DNA from: Pelobates cultripes
Taxonomy: Eukaryota; Chordata; Amphibia; Anura; Pelobatidae
Direction: 5' to 3'
Assembly (NCBI GenBank): GCA_933207985.1
Contig: OW240920.1
Location: forward strand, 126,852,180-126,916,179
Length of the DNA stretch: 64,000 nucleotides
Each line of letters opens with the position of its first letter. Position 1 is the first letter of the stretch. Under the pieces are notes generated by a model. That model was given only the letters and a program-made list of their open reading frames with translations. It was not told the origin of the DNA and searched no databases. This document shows, piece by piece, positions 36,011-46,660 of this stretch. The translations under genes and the position numbers were made by a program.

Positions 36011-37005
36011 TCCAAGCTGTGAAACTCTCAAAGCATCATTAATTTGGCATCAGTTACACCTATATTAGACAGTAACAAAGAACTGTGAAAAAGGCAGATA
36101 TGGTTGACATTTCTCAAATATTTGACAGGGTGTGGAGTGAATGGGAATTCCTACGACCCACCTCTTCACCTGTAATCAAAGTATATTTCCTTCTAAAAAT
36201 AGTACACAACCAGTGTATACATATATGTATATTACTATATACAATGCAACACAATTAATTGTAGAATTGACCCTGTACCCCCTTATCTCTATCCCTCTAT
36301 AACAGTTTTTCGTTTCTGTACCCCTTCCCCTCTTTATTCCCTTTCATCCTTTCATCCTTTTATTTGCGCCAAAGAAAACTGGTTTAAATGTGAAAATCAT
36401 TTAACGATAACCACTAGGGCAGAAGATAGGTCGGAGGCCAGGGTGGCCAAGATAGTTTTTTTTGGTCCTGATTGATTGTAACATACACCTTACAATAAGC
36501 CGATTAATGTATAATCACTGTTTGTTCAGTGCAATAAGACCTTTCTGAAAGGGAGTTTTTTTTTTTTTAATTACATTTATTTAATTATATATAACAGTAG
36601 ATATTGCTACCCGTTCCCTTTCCTGGCATAGTGTTCTCTTGGCGTTTTACTTCGCACCCTGTCAGCCAGAGGGTCTGGAATAGGATGTCATATCTCTGTG
36701 CAAACTGTGATACAACACATGTTGGATAGGGAGCAATTATAGGTAAGGACACACACTGCTCTCTCATTAAAAATTGCAAGACTCCCTCCTGATTTGAAGA
36801 TTTGTCAAGCAAATCATTCCTTATGGTTTACTGTACTAGTGCAGGTTTCTGAATAATTACCTTTCAATATTGCTGGTTTCTGCCCAATTCTATCCATTAC
36901 TTCCCTGGCAGAAGCTTTGGTAATTTATTGGGACCAGAGTGTGAACAAAGCAGGGGCTTTTTGTGCACATCACTAGCTAACAATAACTTCAAACATAGAG
37001 ATATG
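36011..37005. other. No gene recognised
   Basis: AT-rich non-coding sequence. No complete element. Confidence 0.4.
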
Positions 37006-37334
37006 CATACCTCCCAAGTGTCCCTAGTTAGGAGGGACAGTCCCTATTTTGGGCCCTCTTTTCTAGGAATTCCATATTGTTGGTGCGTCTGAGTGTATAA
37101 CAGAGCTCCACGGCAATAATAATCCCAGCAATATGTCTTTCTAAACTACAATAAATGTGTTTAGAAATCAGTCTGTGTAAATACGATATCTTCTAAATTA
37201 CATTATAGTTGCATACATTGTTATTAGTAAGTCACCAGATCTTTTTTAGAACAGCCCTGTTCCTGGCCATGCCCCCACTCACACCCCTAAGTTAAAGTGT
37301 CCCTCTTTGTCCCCTTAAAATGTTGGGAGGTATG
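37006..37334. mobile_element. Short inverted-repeat element, CATACCTCCCAA ends
   Basis: Starts CATACCTCCCAAGTGTCCC and ends TTGGGAGGTATG. Internal TATAACAGAGCTCC and AAACTACAATAAATGTG also occur, inverted, in a second copy at 61341-61700. Two independent copies with matching ends make it a mobile family. Superfamily and target duplication are unresolved. Confidence 0.65.
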
Positions 37335-39479
37335 TAATATCTGAGCAGAAAGCACAGTGCTTCTATATGGTGATGTTGAGCAGATTAATGTCTCGAAAGG
37401 GCAGAAAATTCTCTTCTTTCCAAAACACAGGAACAGATTAGTAGATCATGTAGAGTATGAGAGTGAAAAGGTATAGGTATGCAACATATTCTTTAAATAA
37501 TGAAAGGATGAAATAAGAATTTACTAGTAGACATGGGCAGCCAAGGCATTGCAACAGTGCTTCCTATGGAGATCCCAGGAGGAGATAGGCTGCTCTCATA
37601 ACTCAAGTTCATTTTATAGCTTTGGGCTTCCATAGTATGCTGTCTTTTTGCGCATGCACAGTCATGTATAGATTGTGCAAAAAAATAGCTAAATGTTTTA
37701 CAAAGTTATGCACATAAGCCTGCCTACATAGTCAGGCCTAACCCATTCTGAAAAGTCCTTTATTATCTATGTGCTTTCAGACAATGACATCATCACGATT
37801 CCGCCCCCTGCACCGGCATACGCCATGAAAAAAAGTCTTCCACATGCTACAAAGGCTGTCTGTGTGTCCACCATAACTACCGCACATTGACATTTGAGAG
37901 CTGAATTCAAGTGAAATTATAATTCAGCTCTTTGATGCAGATGTGCTTTAATTAGGACAAGGATTTCAGCCTGTGATAAACAGTACCAAAAACAAAGTGA
38001 AATCCTAGTCATTTGGGGTGATATGCTGGGGGAGGGATGACAGGAGTTGCACTGTCACATAGAGAATCAAAACGTAACGCTGATTGGATCTCAACCAACT
38101 TTAACAATAGACACTGGTTGAGATTTCAAGGGGAAATAAGACAGAAACAAATATTATAAATTTAAATTTTCTACAATATTTATTGAACATAATAATATTG
38201 ACCCAAAGTGATACATACACATAAAATGGGGTTTGGGTCATATTTAACCCAGAGGGTCACTTTACCGAAATGTAAATCTTGTCAGTTGGCACTTGAAATT
38301 CTTTAGATATATTCCGGAATTACAGCCACTTACATCAACTTGTTTCTCATTTTGTGGAATCTGTCTCTCAATAAACTTTGGAAACGTGTTAGAATAGAGG
38401 CATCCCATGTCCTGTTACAATAAGGGCAGGAACTGGGCCACCCTGTGCCCCAAGGTGAGCAGTGTTATGGCAGTAAATGGGTAAAGCCAGACTGATAGTT
38501 GGGAGACTTAAAACACCCTCTATCCAGGAGGCCCAACAATTAACTGAAAAGCCCATACCTATTGGATAAATACTGCAATCTTCAGGGAATCTAGCCAAGT
38601 GAAGAACTCATTCTGGCCAGAGATTGCCCAGTGGGGTCTGTGTTTCCTAGCCTGTTCTTACAGTACACTGGGTTCTGAACCTGCTAATGAGTCGGATACA
38701 TTGCATGTACACTACCACATGCAGACTCCTCGTTTTCCAATTCTGTTCTGTTTCTTGGACTTTCCATTTTCTCTCTCAGATACTGGGTATCAGCTGCTAC
38801 GGCCTTGGAACCTCTTGATCTTCCTTCACACAGATGTAACAAAGTCGACGCCGATTCTAACAACATGCATCCTGTCTAACTTTGTAATATGATTGTACAT
38901 TCATATATACAACACTACACAAGAATATTAAGTGTGCTTGAGCTCGTACGCCATTCTGAGAAAAGAATCCGGAACTAGCAGGTTCCCTGAGCATCAAAGG
39001 AGAAATGATTACAGCATTTAAAAGTGCTCTGGAGATAAATATGATGTATACTCTCCTCCACTGCACTCTGCGCCCTAATAAACGCTCCAGAACCGCCTTC
39101 CGGACAGAAAGGGGGTTTGTTTTGTCATCACCATTGACAAGCAGGCCCCCCTCCTACCCTGCCAAATGAGGATGTTAGTTTGATGCCCCTACAGAGCACC
39201 CAGTTCTCTTGGGTAAAGTAACTGTGCTGTTTTAGGGGGCTTTGTGCAATGTAATCATGCACTGCCTTTGCTGGTGACTTGTCTCTGGTGTTCTCAATAG
39301 TGGGATACCAGAGAAAAAAAAGTGGAACAGGGCTGTCAAAGTGTGTTGTGCATGTGTGGAGATGCTCCCTGTGTTGTTGTATGTGTTTGAAGGCTGCTTT
39401 TGAGATTGCATGTGTATAAGTCAGACTATTTGTGTTGTTTTGTGTGTGTAATGGGCTCTGTTTGTGGCGTACTATTTGT
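37335..39479. other. No gene recognised
   Basis: Non-coding. An open frame of 97 codons at 38599-38892 has no recognisable domain. From about 39350 the sequence becomes GT-rich. Confidence 0.4.
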
Positions 39480-40505
39480 GGCTAGTGTTTAGTGTGTGTG
39501 TGTATATGTGAGTGTTGGGGTGCAGTATGTGTAGTGTATTTGTGTGAGTGTGGGTGGTGTAGTGTGCATATAGGGATATAGAGTGTGTGTAGTGTGTTAG
39601 TGCAGGGGCTGTAGTGTGTATATAAGGGTAGAAAGTGTGTGTTAGTGCAGGGGCTCTAGTGTGTGTATATAGGGGTACAGAGTGTGTTAGTGCAGGGGAT
39701 GCAGTGTGTATATAGGGGTATAGAGTGTGTGTAGGGTTTTTTGTGTTAGTGCAGGTGCTATAGTGTGTATATATGGATATAAAGTGTGTGACATGTTTGT
39801 GTGGTAGTGCATGGGCTGTGATGTGTGTGTATATGTGTTTAGAGTGTGTATAGTGTGTTTGTGTGTTAGTGCAGGGGCTGTGGTGTGTATATTTGTTCTG
39901 AGTGTGTATAGTGTGTTTGTGTGTTCGTGCAGGGGCTGTGGTGTGTGTATATTTGTTCAGAGTGTGTATAGTGTGTTTGTGTGTTCGTGCAGGGGCTGTG
40001 GTGTGTGTATATTTGTTCAGAGTGTGTATAGTATGTTTGTGTGTTAGTGCAGGGGCTGTGGTGTGTATATGGGTTTAGAGTGTGTATAGTGTGTTTGTGT
40101 GTTAGTGCAGGGGCTGTGGTGTGTGTATATGGGTTTAGAGTGTGTATAGTGTGTTTGTGTGTTAGTACAGGGGCTGTGGTGTGTGTATGGGTTTAGAGTG
40201 TGTATAGTGTGTTTGTGTGTTAGTGCAGGGGCTCTGATGTGTATTTGGGTTTAGAGTTTGTCTAGTGTGTTTGTGTGTTAGTGCAGGGGCTCTGAAGTGT
40301 ATTTGGGTTTAGAGTGTGTATAGTGTGTTAGTGCAGGGGGCTGTGGTGTGTGTATGGGTTTAGAGTGTGTATAGTGTGTTTGTCTGTTAGTGCAGGGGCT
40401 CTGATGTGTACATGGGGTTAGAGTGTGTATAGTGTGTTTGTGTGTTAGTGCAGGGGCTCTGATGTGTACATGGGGTTAGAGTGTGTATAGTGTGTTTGTA
40501 TGAGA
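39480..40505. repeat. GT-rich minisatellite, unit about 60 bp
   Basis: Tandem copies of a unit built from TTTAGAGTGTGTATAGTG, TGTTTGTGTGTTAGTGCAGG and GGCTGTGGTGTGTGTATATG. Units at the left are more diverged, and those from about 39830 onward are regular. Confidence 0.88.
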
Positions 40506-41150
40506 GGGTGTGTGGATATAACCCTCCAGTTACTTCAGTAGGCGAATTGCGAGGCTCCCTTTACCAGACTTCCTCTGCAACTCAGAACATTTAACTGGAG
40601 TGTTGACTGACACATCCATCAAACAAGTTACACAAAACCGAGGATGCCAACCTTTTGACAGCTCTACAAGGAAGCAAACACATACTGTGAATTAATCCCA
40701 ACATGTATAAACAATGTAAATATATAGATTGTGGAGCAGTATATAGACATAATACCACCCAAAAGAAAACATGACACATCCAATAATGCAGTTGTTCTAG
40801 CAAATGATAGTGTGTCACAATCTATATTTTCTTTCTTGTTGATTGCCTTATTTTGGGTAAAAGGGACAGGTGTACATGATGGACAGCTGCACTAGCCAAT
40901 GAGCACCTGAGAATACAAACAAGTTTGCATGCAAATAGAACACTTGGTTTCTCCTCGGATAACCTTATGCACATCCAGACATTCATGAATTTCCTTACGG
41001 TGTTTGTCTTTACCATCTCAATTGAAAGTCTATTTCACAGATCAACCTCCTTATGTTTAAAGAAATGCTTAGCACAATCACAGCTGGACCTTGAGTCCTT
41101 GAGGGCAAAAGACCTTGTTCTGGTAAAGCTCTTATTGTTAAAAATGCTTT
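40506..41150. other. No gene recognised
   Basis: Non-coding. A TTTAAAGGAACACTCAAAAC MITE start lies at about 41156 without a clear partner. Confidence 0.35.
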
Positions 41151-41516
41151 CTGCTTTAAAGGAACACTCAAAACACCACAACCACTGGCACCATCCCACA
41201 TTATAAACATTTTAATACAGTTTGACAGCTTCCCTGAGCTCAGCTGGGTGCCTGATCCAAATGCGGTCTTCGCCACCAAGAGAAGCCAGATGCCTCTCAG
41301 ATAACACTCTCAGCCATTGAGCGCACATCTTCATAGTCTTTGTTCTATAGAGCAATCAAGCAGTTTCTGCAGTAGATGGGATTTGGGCTTGGAATGTTTT
41401 TTTAACATTATTAATCCAATTAATATACTTCAACTTTTTTATTATGTCACCTTTCTCCCTTCTCTTCTCTAAGTTGTACATATTTAGGTAATACCTCTTT
41501 GTAAGTTTTACTCAAA

Positions 41517-42034
41517 AGGGATACGATAGGTACCGAAATAACTTTAGCTTAATGAAACCATTTTGGTGTATAGATCATGCCCCTGCAGTAAAAATCACTT
41601 TGTTTATACAGCCCTAGTCACACCTTCCTGCATGTGACTTACACAGCCATCCTAAACACTCCCTGTAAAGGGATATCTAATGTTTAAACTTCCTTTATTG
41701 CACATTCTATTTAACTTAGGATTTCTTATGTCCTGATCTTTCAATAGCCTCCAGTACCCTGCAGGAGCCTCCCATGTGTGTATTTAAAGTTTAATTTACA
41801 GAGCAGGAGATAAAAACTTCTAACGCAAGTTAATATCTGATTGACTTTTTTTTCCCCATGTAGGCTTTGTCAGTCACAGCCAGATGAGGTGTGGCTGTGA
41901 CTGCATAAACAGAAACAAAAGTGATTTAACTCCTAATTGGCAGAGAATTGAACAGTGAGACTGCAGGAGCATGGTCTATACACCAAAACTACTTCATTAA
42001 GCTAAAGTTGTTTTGGTGACTATAGTGTCCCTTT
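41517..42034. mobile_element. T2-type MITE with eroded ends
   Basis: The left GGTACCGAAATAAC...TTAGCTTAATGAAACCATTTTGG and right CCAAAACTACTTCATTAAGC...GTGACTATAGTGTCCCTTTA are inverted-repeat ends. The TTAA boundaries have decayed (GGGATACGATAGG and CCCTTTATTG). Confidence 0.65.
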
Positions 42035-42944
42035 ATTGTTAATTGATGTACCATTCTTTGATTTTTGTTCTGCATCCACTAAATATTCACTAGGGAACTA
42101 GAATGCCGACGTACCTGTACTGTACCCCACTGATATTTTGGGTCAGACACCTGGCAGTGACCTGGCTTTTTTAAAGAAAGCTGCTGTATGTCAACACTTG
42201 AACAACAGGAAGTGTTGAATCTTCATAAGGAAATTATGCAAATTAATAGAATCTTCTTGCTAATCCAGTGTAGCTCAGAAACACACAATAAAGACGGTAC
42301 CCCTTGTTGAAAACTATCTGTAGTTAACAAATAAAAAATACAAACCAATCTGTTCCTTCTATATGTTTGCAGTAATTATGTCTTCAGCATAACACATTTT
42401 ACACTTTGTCATACAGATATTTTTCCCCCAGATATAATAAAATCTATATTTATGTATTAATACTCCATGCACAATTTGATTCCTGGAACCTGAGATGGAT
42501 GTTAAGCGAAGCTGACAATACGCAACCGTTACAGATAGAAACGTGCAACAAAGAGGTGCGACAAAACTACAATGCACAGGTAACATCAACTCAAGTGGTG
42601 TAACGAGGCAAGTGGGAGCTGTGTAAATAAGGGGTTTCGGTTTTAATACATGGGGGAAAAAATTAATAAAAATCAGCGTTTAGGGAATAACCCTCTAAAT
42701 GGAGACATGGTGCCAGTGGTCTACCGGCACAATAACCAATTCAATGAGATAAAGTGGTTACAGTGCCTAGAGAGTCCTTTTAACCTTTTTTTTTTACATG
42801 GCAACACTGTTGCTATCTATTCTTGACCTGCATTTAATATATTACAGATTCATTCTGCAGATCGCCTTCGTGAGACTTTACACCATGTCAGATGGGTCTC
42901 CGTTGCATTGCAGTGCTGCTTTAGTAACTAACTTCAAATAACAC

Positions 42945-43785
42945 ATCCAGAAATCATAACCACTACAGCACACTGTAGTGGTTATGGTGTCAGGAGTGCC
43001 CTGGAGCCCATCTACTGTAAACAGTCAAATAGTTTGAGAACTGTTTGACTTCTTACCCGCGGTCTGTCCTTCATGTGAGGTGGCAGCTCTGTGCCTGAGC
43101 GTAGCTGACACTCTGAGCCAGCGAGGTAGCCCTGCACTGCATGGTTTAGCCCAGAACAGCTAATGGAAGCTCCCTTACTCCAGGGAAGAAGTCAAACCAT
43201 TCTAAAGTGAGCACAATTTAGTCTCATTTAGAAAAAAAAGAACACAATTTAATCTCATTTAAGTGTTCTGTGTACCAGGTGCTCCCCGTTTTAACCCTGC
43301 AGTTGAGAACATTGATGTTCTGCAGAAACGGCAATGTTTACTTTGCAGGGTTAACTTGCCTCTAGTGGCTGTCATTATGATAGCCACTAGAGGCGCTTCC
43401 GTAAAATAGCAGTGTAAAATTCTACTATTTTAGTCAAATGGTTTCAGGAGACCATCTGATTGGTGTATAACGGCGTTTTGCTGCACATCTGTATTAGTCT
43501 CCCAATGATTTCCTTTGGAAAAGCAATGGATTGGCTGAGTTCATCAACACTAATTATTTCAGCCAAAAAACTGGAGCTAAACTAGAGAGAATGAAGAGCT
43601 GAAAGTAAATCGCGTTTTTTAAGTATGGCAGCACTGCCCCGCTCACCTAGATGTCTAGGGCCCTACAGGATTAGGAATACACATCTGTGTTCATAACACT
43701 ATAATGTTCGTTTTAGCTCCTGGCACCATAACAACTACAGCATGCTGCACTGGTCATGGGGCTTAGAGTGCTTCTTTAATGTGGT
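42945..43785. mobile_element. Nested T2-type MITEs
   Basis: The outer pair are AACCACTACAG...GTGGTTATGGTGTCAGGAG (42958-43000) and CTCCTGGCACCATAACAACT...TGGTCATGGGG (43717-43765). Inside lies another copy with GCCTCTAGTGGCTGTC.../GATAGCCACTAGAGGC (43359-43395). Boundaries are eroded. Confidence 0.5.
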
Positions 43786-43919
43786 CAGTTGCCTGGAGTC
43801 TGATGAATCTATTGAAATAGCATAGGAAGCAAATTTGGGGTCTCAACCACTGATCTAAAGTTTGTTTTCTATTGGTAGAAAGCACTGTTCCTGGCCCTTT
43901 TTTGGTCCTCGTAAATATA

Positions 43920-45070
43920 GCTTTATTATTATTATGTTTTAATTTTTTTCAAATTTATGTTTAATTGTTTTAAATAAAATAAATCAGGATACAGAAGAGA
44001 AATAGGGAGTTGGTTATGGAGGGTAACACATATCATCCAAATAGCATGAACGGTAATCTGGTAATACAGCAAGGGAAAAAGATTAATCAATCAACTTTTT
44101 TCATCATCCCATCAACATTCGATTATGTTTAGAAGTGAGTAACTTCTCAATTACCTCTGCTGCACCTATTTTTTATCATTGTGATAGTGCCAAGCACCGA
44201 CAGTCACCTAGCTAGGGGATCCCCAGATGTGTGAAGGCGTGAGTGTTAACAGGCCGTGCGAAGCTATGTTACGTCTTCTGTCGTACATGTCTATCGGTGA
44301 CCTGGATGGTCCCCAAACCTGGGATTTGAAAACTGGAAGAGAGGAAGGGAAAGGAAAAAAGAAATGAGGAGGGGGGAATCTAGAAGTATGTTTTGTGCTT
44401 GTGCTGTATTGACATATGCCCGTAGTCAATTTAAGGAGGAAGAGGGGGGACCCTGGAGGGTTACACTAAGCAGTGTCTACTGGGCCGGGGATGGGCAACG
44501 GTTTTGCCCCTACCCGCCCCCTCCCAAACTCCTCCTCCCACCTTCTCCAAGTGTCGGTGAACTCCTGCATCCTTTGGGATGACGTGAGTGCCATCTTTTC
44601 ATATGTGTGAAACCGGTCTAGTTTATCAAGTAACTGGGGCAGGGAAGGGCAATCTCGAGATTTCCAGTGCAGTGCTATGAGGTTTCTCGCAGCCAATAGG
44701 ACCAGTGCTGTGACCTGCTTCTGACCTGGGGTCAGACATGCAGGGAGCAGTAGTAGTAGGCAGGTAGTCGCTGTCAGTGTGAATTTAGGGATGCCTAGCG
44801 TGTCCAGGACAGAGCGTACTGAGGTCCAGAGGGGCTGAACATCTCTGCAGGACCACCACAAGTGTATCAATGTGCCTGTGGTCAAGGTACACCTCCAACA
44901 GGTCGGGGATAAGGAGGGGAACATATGCTGGAGCCTCTGCGGGGTCATGTACCAACGGTACAGGAGTTTCCTATGGGCTTCGATGTGGGAAAAACACCTT
45001 GTCCACTTGGACAAGTCATTGAGGGCATGAAGCCAGTCTGCATCTGTCCCCACTGGGCCTTATGTGGATG
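43920..45070 (-). pseudogene. 5'-truncated L1-type LINE, C-terminal end of ORF2
   Basis: On the minus strand, 44466-45053 is open for 195 codons. It reads RKLLYRWYMTPQRLQHMFPS, CWRCTLTTGTLIHLWWSCRD (the CWRC...H cysteine knuckle of L1-type ORF2), helices, then TWRRWEEEFG. This is the extreme C-terminus after the RT domain. The 3' UTR runs down to an A-rich tail (T-rich on the + strand at about 43920-43985). The 5' end is truncated near 45070. It is related to, but clearly diverged from, the LINE at 50310. Confidence 0.78.
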
Positions 45071-45689
45071 TGGTTTACTCGATGAAAGCACTTGCCAGGA
45101 TTTGTAGCATATGGTAAGTGATTATTATTTTTTTAAATGTGTCTAGCATATGTTTGTGTTTTAATAAACTGCCTATTTTATCGGCACATTACATCTCTAT
45201 AGAAATGCTCCTTGCTGTAAATTTTGATTGCAGAACTGACTTACTAAGAGGCCCTTCAAGCTTCACAAAGCACTGAAAGAGATAGCAAACTGTGCTTTTC
45301 CACCTGATAGCAACGATCCAAAGTTTTAAAATGCAGAGACCACCAAACAGACCACCACAACCTGCTTCAAATTCAAAGAAAATACAATTTTAAATGTTTT
45401 ACTGCAACTGAAACTCACAGATGTATATAACAGCATTCCTCGGGGGAAAAATAATTTGAATATTTTTACATGTTCTCACAAGGATGAGTGGAAATTCCCC
45501 AAAATTCAAGATCGGAAAAAAAATATAAAAAAAAATTATAATTTGTGGTTTTCCTGTGTCAGTTAAAGTATAATTACAGGTAAAAGAGCTGTAGGGAATA
45601 GAGAGGGTTTTGATATTGGACATTAAATTGTACTGTGTTTATACACATAAGGATTTATTTTTATTTTTCTTGCTACACAAGTACAATTA
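45071..45689. other. No gene recognised
   Basis: AT-rich non-coding sequence. Confidence 0.4.
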
Positions 45690-45845
45690 TTTATATAGTG
45701 CAGTTTCGTATAGTTTTTATATAGCGCAGTTCCGTATAGTTTTTATATAGTGCAGTTTCGTATAGTTTTTATATAGCGCAGTTCCGTATAGTTTTTATAT
45801 AGTGCAGTTCCGTATAGTTTTTATATAGTGCAGTTTCGCCATATT
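45690..45845. repeat. 26-bp tandem repeat
   Basis: About six copies of TATAGTTTTTATATAGYGCAG plus TTYCG. The array ends in GCCATATTCCGTAGAGCTTTACAATTGG, so it arose by expansion inside a common frog repeat related to the fragment at 34335. Confidence 0.9.
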
Positions 45846-45959
45846 CCGTAGAGCTTTACAATTGGTAAAATAAGATAATAATTTGTTCAGATACATGCAC
45901 GGGACTAATCTCTATAACACTCCATTTCCTCTGTCAGAACATCACCTCTTTTGTTTTTG

Positions 45960-46215
45960 ATTTTCCCCTAACCCAACATTCTCAGCCTAACCTTCCTCAA
46001 CTTAGGAGAAACCTGTCTTGTCTTGACCTCCAGCGACTGTCAGCTGATGTTCATTCTCAACTCACATCCATCCCTACCTTCTCCTGCCCCTCTCTCCTCA
46101 TATAACACTACCCTAACCTCTGCCCTGGACGCTGCAGCCCAGCTCAAAACATACACCTCAGTGAGCACTTCCGGTCAGTCCGGCCCGGTACAGGAAACAG
46201 AAGCTCTTGTACCAC
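45960..46215 (+). pseudogene. Possible non-LTR retrotransposon remnant
   Basis: The frame at 46023 contains LSSYNTTLTSALDAAAQLKT, which resembles the linker between endonuclease and RT in L2/CR1-type LINEs (YN..L...LD..APLKT). It then runs into the purine-rich array. No RT motif follows. Tentative. Confidence 0.35.
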
Positions 46216-46254
46216 AGTCCGCGTCGCCCGGCCACGCTACAAAGCTGGGTAGGA

Positions 46255-46655
46255 GGCACAACAGGGAGGGGGGAATAACACTAAGGGGGCAGAGCAGGGG
46301 GAGAGGGAGGACCACCAAAGGGGGGGGAGAAGGAGAGGGAGGACCACTATGGGGGTCGGAGGAGAGGAGGAAAGGGTGGATCACTAAGAGGAGGGAGGGA
46401 CCACTAAGGAGGAGGGGAGGACACAGGACCACTAAGAGGGGGGGAGGGAGGACCACTTAGGAGTTGGGGGAGATTGAGGACCACTAAGAGGGGGGGGAGA
46501 TGGAGGACCACTAAGAGGGGGGGAGACCACTAAGGGACAGGGAGGGGAGTGGAACACTGAAGGATAGAAAAGAGAGGGAGAAACCACTAAGGGGCAGGGG
46601 ACAGAGAGATCTCTAAGGACAGAGGGGACATCTCTAAGGGAGGGGAGGGGAAGAG
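46255..46655. repeat. Purine-rich minisatellite
   Basis: Irregular tandem copies of GAGGACCACTAAGAGGGGGG, about 20-35 bp. Strongly strand-asymmetric (G/A on +). Confidence 0.85.
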
Positions 46656-46660
46656 AGAGC

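Noticed and set aside
39811..40047. 78-codon frame with repeated CSCRGCGVCIF
   Set aside because: Product of the GT-rich minisatellite.
28791..46000. Search for IRAK1 or another host neighbour of MECP2
   Set aside because: No frame resembling a kinase or any other host exon was seen downstream within this window.
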